The notes below the pieces were generated by a model. That model was not told the DNA's origin. It saw only the letters and a list, made by a program, of their open reading frames with translations, and made no database searches. Shown here one piece after another: positions 47,625 to 56,458 of a stretch of DNA of 64,000 nucleotides. The DNA is from Palsa-948 sp964481195 (lineage in GTDB: Bacteria; Bacteroidota; Bacteroidia; Palsa-948), in NCBI GenBank assembly GCA_964481195.1, contig CAYZTB010000013.1, positions 1 through 64,000 on the forward strand. Direction: 5' to 3'. The first letter of the stretch is position 1. The number at the start of each line of letters is the position of its first letter. A program made the position numbers and the translations under genes.

Positions 47625-49387
47625 TTCGTTTTCAAATCTTTAACTTGCAATTGCAAGTACGTTTTCCCTTCCCATTCTTGTTCGTTTATTTGATAGCAAA
47701 CTGTGATCGCTTTCTTATTCTCCACAAGTTCATAATGTTCGCTTAATCCAAATCCTATAGCAGCAAATCCGTTTTTGCCGTTATTCTCCAAGGGAGTTAA
47801 TTCCATTTTTAAATGATTTTTTCCTACGATGCTTGCATATCCTTTGTCGGAAACATTTTTGGTCATAAAAACTGGATTCATATTTCCAGGACCAAAAGGG
47901 GCAAGCTGCTTTAGGATTTTATAAAATGAAGGAGTGATGTCGTTTAGTTCTATTTCGGAATCAATTTCTATTTCAGGGATAAGCATCTCATCGGTAATTG
48001 ATGCACAAACTACTTTTTCAAATTTTTGTTTAAAGGCTTCCACATTTTCGGGTGGCATGGTAAGTCCTGCTGCATATTTATGTCCACCAAACTGCGTTAG
48101 CAAATCACTGCAGGCGCTTATTGCTTCATACACATCAAAATCTTTTACTGATCTAGCAGAGCCCGATACCACCCCATTAGATTGAGTAAGCATGATGGTT
48201 GGGCGGTAATATGTTTCGGTTAATCGCGATGCGACTATGCCAATAACTCCTTTGTGCCAGTTTGGATCAAATAGTACAGTTGATTTACGAGCTTTTAAAA
48301 TTGGACTTTCGTCAATCTTTGCCAGCGCTTGCTGCGTAGTAAAAACATCTAAGTCTCTTCTATCAGTATTATTTTTATCTAAATAGTTTCCTGCTTCAAT
48401 GGCGTGTTCAGGAGAAGAAGAGATTAGCATCTCCACAGCTTTATTTCCACTTTCCATTCTGCCTGCAGCATTAATGCGTGGACCAATGACAAAAACAATA
48501 TCGGTAATGGTGAGTTCCCTTTTTATTTTGGTCATTTCTAACATGGCCTTAATACCCGGACGAGGATCATTATTTAATCGTTCCAAACCATAATAGGCTA
48601 GAATTCTGTTTTCGCCAGTTATGGGAACAATATCTGATGCAATGCTAACAGCAGTAAGGTCTAAGTATTGAGTTAGTGCTGTAATTGGAATGTTTTTTTT
48701 TTGCGAGTAGGCTTGAATTAGTTTAAACCCAATTCCGCAGCCTGATAATTCTTTGTATGGGTAAGGGCAATCTTTTCTTTTAGGATCAAGCACAGCAATG
48801 GCATTTGGAATTTCATTTCCTGGTAAATGGTGATCGCAAATGATAAAGTCAATACTTTTATTGTTAGCATAATCTATTTTATCTACAGCTTTTATTCCAC
48901 AGTCTAGGGCGATAATGAGCGTGATATTATTTTCTGCTGCAAAATCAATTCCTGCATTTGAAATTCCATAGCCTTCTTTGTATCTATCCGGAATGTAATA
49001 GGACCATAGCTCTTCTCCAGTCTCTCCCTCCAGTGGAGAAAATTGCGTGAGCTTGGAAGCGATAGTTGGAGACAAGTTTTTGAAGAATGAGTATACCAAT
49101 GCCACAGATGTTGTTCCATCAACGTCATAGTCGCCATAAATCATAATTTTTTCTCCTGCTGAAATTGCTTTTTCAATTCGAGCTATTGCCTTGTCCATAT
49201 CCTTCATCAAAAAAGGATCGTGCAAATGTTCTAGTTCTGGGCGAAAAAATAATTTAGCCTCATCAAAGTTATTTACACCTCTATCCCAAAGAAGGTTAGC
49301 AATAACCGGACTCACGTTTACATCTTTCACCAGACGATCAATTACATCGGTAGGGGCAGATTTTTTTATTTTCCAGCGCTTAGCCAT
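47621..49387 (-). CDS. recJ: single-strand-specific exonuclease RecJ
   Basis: 588 residues from MAKRWKIKK at 49387 (a further ATG is at 49396). DHH-family motifs: YGDYDVDGTTSVAL, ALDCGI, IICDHHLPGNEIP and later FGGHKYAAGLTMP; the C-terminal OB domain contains LKQLAPFGPGNMNPVF. RecJ degrades single-stranded DNA 5' to 3' in recombination and repair. Near residue 115-130, before YYIPDRYKEGYGIS, the loop LTQFSPLEGETGEELW corresponds to a dispersed palindromic repeat read in frame (49013-49047). Confidence 0.95.
   Translation of the reverse strand: MAKRWKIKKSAPTDVIDRLVKDVNVSPVIANLLWDRGVNNFDEAKLFFRPELEHLHDPFLMKDMDKAIARIEKAISAGEKIMIYGDYDVDGTTSVALVYSFFKNLSPTIASKLTQFSPLEGETGEELWSYYIPDRYKEGYGISNAGIDFAAENNITLIIALDCGIKAVDKIDYANNKSIDFIICDHHLPGNEIPNAIAVLDPKRKDCPYPYKELSGCGIGFKLIQAYSQKKNIPITALTQYLDLTAVSIASDIVPITGENRILAYYGLERLNNDPRPGIKAMLEMTKIKRELTITDIVFVIGPRINAAGRMESGNKAVEMLISSSPEHAIEAGNYLDKNNTDRRDLDVFTTQQALAKIDESPILKARKSTVLFDPNWHKGVIGIVASRLTETYYRPTIMLTQSNGVVSGSARSVKDFDVYEAISACSDLLTQFGGHKYAAGLTMPPENVEAFKQKFEKVVCASITDEMLIPEIEIDSEIELNDITPSFYKILKQLAPFGPGNMNPVFMTKNVSDKGYASIVGKNHLKMELTPLENNGKNGFAAIGFGLSEHYELVENKKAITVCYQINEQEWEGKTYLQLQVKDLKTN
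49013..49047. repeat. palindromic repeat inside recJ
   Basis: TTCTCCAGTC...TCCAGTGGAGAA forms a terminal TTCTCC/GGAGAA inverted repeat and encodes FSPLEGETGEE on the minus strand. The peptide type PLxGE is the same as in nuoD and kmo. Confidence 0.6.
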
Positions 49388-49450
49388 TTTATACAATTAA
49401 AAAATCGAATAAAGGCGAAGTTAAAAAAAAGAGAATAGAAATTTAGAGAC

Positions 49451-50692
49451 TTAATAGGGCAATTGATGCGGATATCGCACCGTGTGAATGGATTTCACTT
49501 CGCTAAACAAAAGCTTTTTAAACTCAGGCATATTTTCTTTTGAAAATGCAGAGACAAAAATGCAGGGAGTAAATAATTTTGCAATCCAGCTTTTATTCAA
49601 ATCCTCTAGTGAGATAGGCTTTAGCTCTTCCACATCATCGGTAGTTTCATCGCCTCGCAAAATAACATTTTCATTTTTCAGGATACGATGAATTTCATGT
49701 TCTCCAGTACGTACAGCATCTATTTTGTTAAATACGGTAATAATTTGTTTGTCACCCACACCAATTTCTAAAAGAGTTTTCTTTACCTCTTTCATTTGAT
49801 CCTCAAAGCCGGGATGTGAGATATCTACTACATGCAGCAAGATGTCTGCTTCTTTAAGTTCATCCAAGGTAGATTTAAAGCTATCTACTAGCTGATGAGG
49901 TAGCTTACGAATAAACCCTACGGTATCAGATAGTAGAAAAGGCACGCTATCAATAACCACTTTTCGAACGGTGGTGTCCAAGGTGGCAAATAATTTATTC
50001 TCTGCAAACACATCGGATTTTGCAAGTATATTCATGATGGTGGATTTACCCACGTTGGTATATCCAACTAATGCAACGCGAACCATATCACCACGGTTTC
50101 TGCGCTGGGTTGCCATCTGCCTGTCAATCTCTACTAATTTTTCTTTTAGTAGATGAATCTTTTTTCGAACGATACGCCTGTCTGTTTCAATTTCTTTTTC
50201 CCCTGCTCCACCACGCGTACCTGTTCCTCCTCGCTGCCGCTCCAAGTGTGTCCACATTCCCATTAAGCGGGGGTACAAATATTCGTATTGAGCAAGCTCT
50301 ACTTGAGTTTTAGCGTACGATGTTTTTGCGCGCTGGGCAAAGATTTCGAGTATCAAGCCCGTTCTATCCAGCACTTTTTTTTCTAATAACATTTCTAAAT
50401 TTCGCTGTTGAGAAGGAGAAATCTCATCGTCAAAAATGATGAGGTCAATTTTATTGGCATCTACATAGTTTTTTAGCTCATCCACTTTTCCTCTTCCAAT
50501 AAAAGTTCCGGAGTCAGGCCTGGAAAGTTGCTGTGTAAATCGTTTTATGGGAGTAGCGCCAGCTGTCTCGGCCAAAAAAGCAAGCTCATCTAAAAATTCT
50601 TTAATCTTTACTTCGTTTTGCTTTTGATTGATGATGCCAACCAAAATAGCGCGCTTAAGAATTTTGCCAGTAACTTTTTTTCCGTCTAACAT
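49451..50692 (-). CDS. hflX: GTPase HflX
   Basis: A 413-residue ribosome-associated GTPase. N-terminal domain: DSGTFIGRGKVDELK, IIFDDEISPSQQRNLE and LDRTGLILEIFAQRAKTSYAKTQVELAQ; then the HflX hallmark RQRGGTGTRGGAGEKEIETDRR; then the G domain with VGYTNVGKSTIMN, LSDTVGFIRKLPHQLVDSFKSTL and FNKID. HflX rescues stalled or heat-damaged ribosomes. It is a single minus-strand gene 64 bp upstream of recJ. Confidence 0.96.
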   Translation of the reverse strand: MLDGKKVTGKILKRAILVGIINQKQNEVKIKEFLDELAFLAETAGATPIKRFTQQLSRPDSGTFIGRGKVDELKNYVDANKIDLIIFDDEISPSQQRNLEMLLEKKVLDRTGLILEIFAQRAKTSYAKTQVELAQYEYLYPRLMGMWTHLERQRGGTGTRGGAGEKEIETDRRIVRKKIHLLKEKLVEIDRQMATQRRNRGDMVRVALVGYTNVGKSTIMNILAKSDVFAENKLFATLDTTVRKVVIDSVPFLLSDTVGFIRKLPHQLVDSFKSTLDELKEADILLHVVDISHPGFEDQMKEVKKTLLEIGVGDKQIITVFNKIDAVRTGEHEIHRILKNENVILRGDETTDDVEELKPISLEDLNKSWIAKLFTPCIFVSAFSKENMPEFKKLLFSEVKSIHTVRYPHQLPY

Positions 50693-50702
50693 AAATATGA
50701 AA

Positions 50703-51164
50703 TTACATTCCAGGCATCCATCCTCGTGAAATGGATGACCATGGCCAAGGGATTGCTATAAATATCATTGCCAACGCTAAAACATAAAATATTGCTATTC
50801 GCTTATGTTTTTCTTCGTCTGTTTGTCCTTTTTTAGCTTTGCTATATCCAATGGTAATAAGTACGATGGAAAATAGCATTAACGAAATATGCTCTACTGC
50901 CCAAAAGCGTAATTCTGGATCTTTCATAGCAGCACCCATATCGGAAAGCCCAACTTGTACGATTGGGCTTATAAAAAAGAGAGTTAAGCCTATTACAAGC
51001 TGCAAGTGTGCAGATATTAATGTGTATAGCGCTAATTTTTTATCTTCCGGCAGATATTGTTTTTTACCTAGCCATCCGCTAAATGCTTTAAATATTGTAA
51101 TTAATATAAGAGCAAGTAAAATATAACGTAGCAGCGAGTGAGTATGCAGTAAGCCTGTAAGCAT
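50703..51164 (-). CDS. four-helix membrane protein, conserved in Bacteroidota
   Basis: A 153-residue integral membrane protein: LLRYILLALILITIFKAFSGWL, LYTLISAHLQLVIGLTLFFISPIV, FWAVEHISLMLFSIVLITIGYS and IFYVLALAMIFIAIPWPWSS. Conserved His residues (HTHSLLRY, SAHLQL, VEHISL) at the ends of successive helices resemble cytochrome-b-like haem ligation, but I cannot assign it to a family. It lies 10 bp upstream of hflX in the same direction. Confidence 0.6.
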   Translation of the reverse strand: MLTGLLHTHSLLRYILLALILITIFKAFSGWLGKKQYLPEDKKLALYTLISAHLQLVIGLTLFFISPIVQVGLSDMGAAMKDPELRFWAVEHISLMLFSIVLITIGYSKAKKGQTDEEKHKRIAIFYVLALAMIFIAIPWPWSSISRGWMPGM

Positions 51165-51244
51165 AATGGGTTATATTTATTGATTAATGCCCAAAGTTAT
51201 CAAATATTAGAAAATCGACTTTAGCAATTATTATATTTGCTTGT

Positions 51245-52363
51245 ATGACATTTGAAAGCGAGTTTGATAAGTTAACTTGGAGCGAAGTAAAGGATAGTAT
51301 ATATTCTAAAACATCTTTGGATGTAGTTTCTGCTTTGCATAAAAAAGAGAAGCGCAGCTTAGAAGATTTTAAAGCATTAATCTCTCCAGCCGCTTCAGAA
51401 TATTTGGAGGAAATGGCTCAGCTAAGTCATCGTATTACGCAAAAGCGTTTTGGCAAAACCTTGCAGATGTATATTCCACTTTACCTTTCCAATGAATGTC
51501 AAAACATTTGTACTTATTGCGGATTTAGTTTCGACAATAAAATACCTAGGCGTACGCTGAATGATTCGGAAATATTAAAGGAGGTAGAAGTAATAAAATC
51601 GTTGGGCTACGATCATGTACTTTTAGTTACGGGAGAAGCAAATAAAACTGTTGGAGTTTCATATTTAGCAAACGCAATAAAATTAATTCGCCCACATTTT
51701 GCTAATATCTCCATCGAGGTTCAGCCATTGGAAGAGGACGAATACAAAACATTGATTTCTTTAGGAGTTCACTCTGTTTTAGTTTATCAAGAAACCTATA
51801 ATAGGGATAGCTATGCTGCCTACCATACGAAGGGAAAGAAATCAAATTTTTCATATCGAATTGATACTCCAGAAAGATTAGGTAGGGCAGGAGCGCATAA
51901 AATTGGATTAGGTGCTCTTATTGGCTTGGACGACTGGCGCACAGATAGTTTTTTCACAGCCATGCATCTAGATTATTTAGAAAAATATTTTTGGCAAACG
52001 AAGTATTCTGTTTCTTTTCCAAGGCTACGTCCTGCTGAAGGAGTTGAGCAGCCACAAAAGTTTATGACGGACAAAGAGCTGACTCAGTTAATTTGTGCTT
52101 ATCGAATTTTTGATGAAGAAGTAGAATTATCTATTTCTACCAGAGAAAGTCCGGCATTCAGAGATAATATCATTAAACTTGGAATCACATCGGTTAGCGC
52201 TGGTTCAAAAACTAATCCGGGTGGTTATGCTTCTGCTCCCGAATCGTTAGAGCAATTCGAGATTCATGATGAGCGTTCACCAAAAGAAATTGCATCGATG
52301 ATTCAGTCAAAGGGCTACGAGGCGGTGTGGAAAGATTGGGACAGATCGTACCTAGCTGTTTGA
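51245..52363 (+). CDS. thiH: 2-iminoacetate synthase ThiH
   Basis: A 372-residue radical SAM enzyme. The cluster motif is CQNICTYCGF (Cys at about 83, 87, 90), preceded by QMYIPLYLSNE. Other signatures: GEANKTVGVSYLANAIKLI, EVQPLEEDEYKTLISLGVHSVLVYQETYNRDSY and SFPRLRPAEG. ThiH cleaves tyrosine to give dehydroglycine for the thiamine thiazole. No thiG, thiS or thiC is adjacent, though a ThiE-like gene lies tail-to-tail next to it. Confidence 0.94.
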   Translation: MTFESEFDKLTWSEVKDSIYSKTSLDVVSALHKKEKRSLEDFKALISPAASEYLEEMAQLSHRITQKRFGKTLQMYIPLYLSNECQNICTYCGFSFDNKIPRRTLNDSEILKEVEVIKSLGYDHVLLVTGEANKTVGVSYLANAIKLIRPHFANISIEVQPLEEDEYKTLISLGVHSVLVYQETYNRDSYAAYHTKGKKSNFSYRIDTPERLGRAGAHKIGLGALIGLDDWRTDSFFTAMHLDYLEKYFWQTKYSVSFPRLRPAEGVEQPQKFMTDKELTQLICAYRIFDEEVELSISTRESPAFRDNIIKLGITSVSAGSKTNPGGYASAPESLEQFEIHDERSPKEIASMIQSKGYEAVWKDWDRSYLAV

Positions 52364-52993
52364 TTATTCAATAGGTATCTGCAATTCTTTAAATTTTTCT
52401 TTAACGAGTAAAAACTCATTCAAAGGATTTTCGCTTTTCCATATACTAGTGTAAAAAGCTACTCCACCAAAGCCTAGCTGATGAGCTTTTTGTATTGTTT
52501 TTGTCGAAACGCCTCCTCTGGCAATTACTTTATATTGAGTATTTTTTAAAACCGGCAGTAAATTATAATCTGAATAGGCAGATTGAAAATTCCCTGACAA
52601 ACTATCAAATACGGGTGCAAGAAACATATAATCGTAGCGGTCGTTGAAGTCTAATAAATTTTCCAAGCCGCTTACTCCGGACGATATCTCTAAATTGCCT
52701 TTTCGAAATCTCAACCATTTTTTCCAAAACCATTGTTTAATTTTTCTCTTTCGGTGTGACCTAGAAATATACACCCCCTTTAAATCAAATCTCAATGCTA
52801 GTTCGTGATGCGTATGAATGACAATTCGGTTATGGTATTTCTTAGGAATTTCTTCTAGGTAACTTCTAAGTTGTTTTGTAGAAAAAGTTTTTTTTCGTAC
52901 ATGATAGGTGGGCAAACCTTGCTCAAACATATTTAGCAACATGCCGATTTCAGATTCTAATTTTTTAGAGGGAGAAATGAGAATTAATTTCAT
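52364..52993 (-). CDS. ThiE/TenI-like thiamine phosphate synthase superfamily protein
   Basis: A 209-residue TIM-barrel protein. Recognisable: LILISPSKKL start, IVIHTHHELALRFDLKGVYISRSHRK (equivalent to the substrate strand), YDYMFLAPVFDSLSGNF and ARGGVSTKTIQKAHQLGFGGVAFYTSIW. The positions that bind diphosphate and pyrimidine in ThiE are only partly kept (no VHLGQED-type strand), so it may be a TenI-like or divergent member rather than a full synthase. It overlaps the upstream GGGP synthase gene by 4 bp and ends next to the thiH stop. Confidence 0.8.
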   Translation of the reverse strand: MKLILISPSKKLESEIGMLLNMFEQGLPTYHVRKKTFSTKQLRSYLEEIPKKYHNRIVIHTHHELALRFDLKGVYISRSHRKRKIKQWFWKKWLRFRKGNLEISSGVSGLENLLDFNDRYDYMFLAPVFDSLSGNFQSAYSDYNLLPVLKNTQYKVIARGGVSTKTIQKAHQLGFGGVAFYTSIWKSENPLNEFLLVKEKFKELQIPIE

Positions 52994-53724
52994 TTGAAGC
53001 TGCGTGTTGCTTTATTTATTTGATGTACTAATGATAAATCTTTTTCAATTCCATTACCAACAATTACCATATCGGCCCCGGCTTTATACGCAGCAATTGC
53101 TTTTTGATAGGTGTTTATTCCTCCCCCAACAAGCAGTGGAGTTGAAATATTTTTCTTTACCTTCTTTATCAAAGAATAGCTAAGAGGTTTTTTAGTTCCA
53201 CTTCCGGCTTCTAAATAAATCATTTTCATGCCCAGTAACTCCCCGGCAACAGCGGTAGAAACAGCCAGCGCTATATGATTGTCTTTAATTGGATAAGTTT
53301 TGGTTACAAGTTGAGTTGCAATTTTTTTTCCACCACCTATTAATAGATAGCCTGTAGGAATAATTTCAAGTCCGGATTTTTTTAATGACTGAGCAGCTTG
53401 TACATGCTCGCCAATTAGATAATCGGGATTCCTGCCGGAAATTAGAGAAAGCAAAAGGATGGCATCTGCTTTATTGGAAATCTGCTCCTTATTTCCAGGA
53501 AAAATCACAATAGGTATTGTAGTGAGTTTCCGAATGGAGGATATGCATTGTTTAAAATTCTTTTTTTTTAGTTTACTCCCACCGACAAAAATATAATCAA
53601 CTTTTTCTTTTTCTGCTTCATGAATTACCTGCGGGGAATACTTGTCGGGGTCAACTAAAATTGAGAAAAGCTTTTTGCCTTTCTTCTTGCTTTCTAGAAT
53701 TGACGAATACAAGCTGTGTTTCAT
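52990..53724 (-). CDS. geranylgeranylglyceryl/heptaprenylglyceryl phosphate synthase (PcrB type)
   Basis: A 244-residue TIM barrel: FSILVDPDKYSP, YIFVGGSKLKK, LLLSLISGRNPDYLIGEH, TGYLLIGGG, MIYLEAGSGTKKPL and LLVGGGINTYQKAIAAYKAGADMVIVGNGIE. These are the substrate-glycerol-phosphate and prenyl-pocket motifs of the GGGPS family. In Bacteroidota the enzyme makes a prenyl ether lipid of uncertain use. It overlaps the ThiE-like gene and follows the phosphopantetheinyl transferase gene by 27 bp. Confidence 0.92.
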   Translation of the reverse strand: MKHSLYSSILESKKKGKKLFSILVDPDKYSPQVIHEAEKEKVDYIFVGGSKLKKKNFKQCISSIRKLTTIPIVIFPGNKEQISNKADAILLLSLISGRNPDYLIGEHVQAAQSLKKSGLEIIPTGYLLIGGGKKIATQLVTKTYPIKDNHIALAVSTAVAGELLGMKMIYLEAGSGTKKPLSYSLIKKVKKNISTPLLVGGGINTYQKAIAAYKAGADMVIVGNGIEKDLSLVHQINKATRSFK

Positions 53725-53751
53725 TTAGTTTTCAATACGAATATAGTAATC

Positions 53752-54396
53752 CTAACTTAGTATATAGGTAAGCATGAACTGTTTGCCCCCCAATTTTATT
53801 AATTCATAATTTAAGGTATGACTTTTATTAAGCGATTCTTTTTTTATCCACCCTTTTACAGTTCCCTTTTCTGAATAGGTAAAAGGCCCCACAATTAAAT
53901 TCGCTTTAAACGTAAGTTCTTTTTTTCCATAAAGCTTATACAGCGACTCCTTAACGCACCAATAGATTGTAAGCTGCTCTGTAATATGATTTGGTTTTAA
54001 GTTTGCAAGTTCCGTATCGCTCATAAATTTATGCTTTATGAGTTTTATTTTTTCTTTTAATAGTTCAATATCTATCCCTGTTTCTGATTTATCTAAAAAT
54101 ACAGCAAGCAAATTGCGAGAATGAGTTATTGAAATATGTCCTTTAAAATTTTCCAAACGAGGTTTGTTGTGTGTGTCGTAGCTAATTCTAATATCTTTTT
54201 TGCCCGATATTTTTTCTAAAAGTATTCTTGCTACTAGAAATTCCTTTTTGCGATGTTCATTAGCAAATGTGCTTAAGCTATCTAGCTCTTCGGCAGAAAA
54301 GATTTTTATTTTTAACAATTCAGGTAGGCTTTCGGTAATATGCCATATTCCAAGTTTTGATCCATTAGGTAGATCTTTCAATTCAAACAGTCCCAT
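53752..54396 (-). CDS. 4'-phosphopantetheinyl transferase (Sfp type)
   Basis: A 214-residue transferase: ISYDTHNKPRLENFKGHISITHSRNLLAVFLDKSETGIDIELLK contains the conserved SITHS and GIDIE motifs, and WCVKESLYKLYGKKELTFK gives the W-x-KE-x-x-K motif. It would attach phosphopantetheine to acyl-carrier or peptide-carrier proteins. The first gene of a run with GGGP synthase and the ThiE-like protein. Opposite gdhA. Confidence 0.9.
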   Translation of the reverse strand: MGLFELKDLPNGSKLGIWHITESLPELLKIKIFSAEELDSLSTFANEHRKKEFLVARILLEKISGKKDIRISYDTHNKPRLENFKGHISITHSRNLLAVFLDKSETGIDIELLKEKIKLIKHKFMSDTELANLKPNHITEQLTIYWCVKESLYKLYGKKELTFKANLIVGPFTYSEKGTVKGWIKKESLNKSHTLNYELIKLGGKQFMLTYILS

Positions 54397-54525
54397 CTTG
54401 CAAATTTGATAAAACTTAACGTATTTAAGCCTTTTTTACTTAATTAAAGAAAGGTAAATACCTTATCCCCATTCCAAAATAATTTTACTTTTACAACTCA
54501 TAAACGACCTAAACAATCAATTTAT

Positions 54526-55902
54526 ATGGCTAAAAAAGCAAAAACTACAGAATCAAAAAATGTGGAAAAAGAAATCCACAAATTCATGGCTAAAGTTACG
54601 GCTAAAGACCCTAATCAACCAGAATTCATTCAAGCAGTATTGGAAGTTGCTGAAGCAGTTATTCCTTACACCCTTGAGCATTCTAAGTATGAGGATGCTA
54701 AAATTCTTGAACGCATAGCAGAACCTGAACGTGTAATTCAGTTTCGTGTGCCTTGGATTGATGACAGAGGTCGTTATCAGGTAAATCGTGGATTCCGTAT
54801 TCAGATGAATAGCGCAATTGGTCCTTACAAAGGTGGATTGAGATTTCATCCTACAGTTAACCTTTCTATTTTAAAATTCTTGGCTTTCGAGCAAGTATTT
54901 AAAAACTCATTAACTACACTTCCAATGGGTGGTGGTAAGGGAGGTTCTGATTTTGATCCTAAAGGAAAGTCAGATAATGAAGTGATGAAGTTTACTCAAT
55001 CATTTATGACTGAACTTTCAAAACATATCGGAGCTAACACGGACGTTCCTGCTGGAGATATTGGTGTTGGTGGTCGTGAGATTGGATATATGTTTGGGCA
55101 ATACAAAAGACTACGCAATGAATTTACAGGTATTCTTACTGGTAAAGGCTTGCAGTATGGTGGTAGTTTGATTCGTCCGGAAGCAACAGGTTACGGATGT
55201 GTTTATTTTGTGCAAGAGATGCTTGCTATTAAAGGTGATTCTTTGAAAGGAAAGCGAGTTGTAGTTTCTGGTTCTGGAAACGTTGCTCAATACACCATCG
55301 AAAAAGTAACACAGCTTGGCGGTAAGGTTGTTACAGCTTCTGATTCCGAAGGATATATATACGATAAGAACGGCATTAATGCTGAGAAGCTTGCACACAT
55401 CATGTATTTGAAAAATGAAAAGCGCGGCAGAATTAAAGAATATGTAAAAGAATATAAGTCAGCTACGTTTGTTGCTGGAAAAACTCCATGGGAAGTAAAA
55501 TGCGATGTAGCATTCCCATCGGCAACACAAAATGAATTAACTGGACTTGACGCTGAGTTGTTAATTAAAAACGGATGTATTGCTGTAGGTGAAGGTGCAA
55601 ATATGCCAAGCACTCCGGATGCAGTAACAATTTTCTTGAAAAACAGAATTATGTTTGCTCCAGGAAAAGCATCTAATGCAGGCGGTGTAGCAACTTCAGG
55701 GTTAGAAATGAGTCAGAACTCGTTACGTTTATCGTGGACTCGCCAAGAAGTTGACCAGCGTTTACATGGTATCATGAAGAGTATCCACGCTACTTGTTTA
55801 AAGTATGGCAGCGAAGGTAGCTATGTGAACTACGTTAAAGGTGCAAACATTGGCGGCTTTGTAAAAGTAGCTGACGCAATGCTTGCTCAAGGAATGGTAT
55901 AA
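54526..55902 (+). CDS. gdhA: NADP-type glutamate dehydrogenase
   Basis: 458 residues, typical of the hexameric bacterial type. Substrate region: GPYKGGLRFHPTVNLSILKFLAFEQVFKNSLTTLPMGGGKGGSDFDPKGKSDNEVM; then PAGDIGVGGREIGYMFGQYKRL; then the NADP fold GKRVVVSGSGNVAQYTIEK. It converts 2-oxoglutarate and ammonia to glutamate. A palindromic repeat and a terminator follow. Confidence 0.97.
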   Translation: MAKKAKTTESKNVEKEIHKFMAKVTAKDPNQPEFIQAVLEVAEAVIPYTLEHSKYEDAKILERIAEPERVIQFRVPWIDDRGRYQVNRGFRIQMNSAIGPYKGGLRFHPTVNLSILKFLAFEQVFKNSLTTLPMGGGKGGSDFDPKGKSDNEVMKFTQSFMTELSKHIGANTDVPAGDIGVGGREIGYMFGQYKRLRNEFTGILTGKGLQYGGSLIRPEATGYGCVYFVQEMLAIKGDSLKGKRVVVSGSGNVAQYTIEKVTQLGGKVVTASDSEGYIYDKNGINAEKLAHIMYLKNEKRGRIKEYVKEYKSATFVAGKTPWEVKCDVAFPSATQNELTGLDAELLIKNGCIAVGEGANMPSTPDAVTIFLKNRIMFAPGKASNAGGVATSGLEMSQNSLRLSWTRQEVDQRLHGIMKSIHATCLKYGSEGSYVNYVKGANIGGFVKVADAMLAQGMV

Positions 55903-55903
55903 C

Positions 55904-55937
55904 CCCCGCCTTGTCTCTCCTCGAAAAGGGAGGGAAG
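55904..55937. repeat. GC-rich repeat after gdhA
   Basis: CCCCCGCCTTGTCTCTCCTCGAAAAGGGAGGGAAG contains a CTCTCCTCGAAAAGGGAG hairpin of the same style as the other GC-rich repeats, just ahead of the terminator. Confidence 0.45.
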
Positions 55938-55951
55938 TTTGGCTAAAAATA

Positions 55952-55990
55952 CAAATCCCGTTCTGATTTTTCAGAGCGGGATTTTTTATT
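55952..55990 (+). terminator. rho-independent terminator of gdhA
   Basis: AAATCCCGTTCTGA pairs with TCAGAGCGGGATTT around a TTTT loop with one mismatch, followed by TTTTATTTT. The convergent DUF4296 gene ends at 56007, so the hairpin may serve both sides. Confidence 0.85.
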
Positions 55991-56006
55991 TTGATCTATT
56001 GGAAAT

Positions 56007-56417
56007 TTATTGCTGCTTACTCGCCTCTCCTTGCATTTTGCTTAGTTCATTCATCACTTCTTCATAAACTTCATTAAGCAGTACTGGGTGTTCAATATAA
56101 AAAGCAAAACTTAAATCGTATTGTTCTTTGCTTACTGATTCTTTTTCAAAGATCTGCTGAAAATTTATTGTTACGTTGGATGAAGAATCTGGAAGCATGC
56201 CCATGTTATATTTTGCTTCAGCAAGATGTATGTCCTTTATTACTTGAGCCATTTTAGTTTTTGAAAGAATGTTTGCTGGAACCTCTATAGCCGCTTCTTC
56301 CCCTCCGCATGAAGCGAAGGGTGTAATAATAAAGGAAATTAAAAATAGATAAATGACTCTCACTTGATAAAATTGATTTATGCAAATGTAAGATTTGGAA
56401 AGACAAGCTAAACCCAA
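56007..56417 (-). CDS. DUF4296 lipoprotein
   Basis: Up to 136 residues; the lipobox is IITPFASC, so the real start is likely a GTG or ATG within the first 20 codons (YQVRVIYLFLISF) rather than the ATG at 56417. The mature part holds the DUF4296 core: MAQVIKDIHLAEAKYNMGML and VSKEQYDLSFAFYIEHPVLLNEVYEEVMNELSKMQ. It is a small helical periplasmic lipoprotein found across Bacteroidota, function unknown. Confidence 0.8.
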   Translation of the reverse strand: MGLACLSKSYICINQFYQVRVIYLFLISFIITPFASCGGEEAAIEVPANILSKTKMAQVIKDIHLAEAKYNMGMLPDSSSNVTINFQQIFEKESVSKEQYDLSFAFYIEHPVLLNEVYEEVMNELSKMQGEASKQQ

Positions 56418-56458
56418 AAATTACTTTACTTTTGTTTTACATATATAATACCCCTAAA

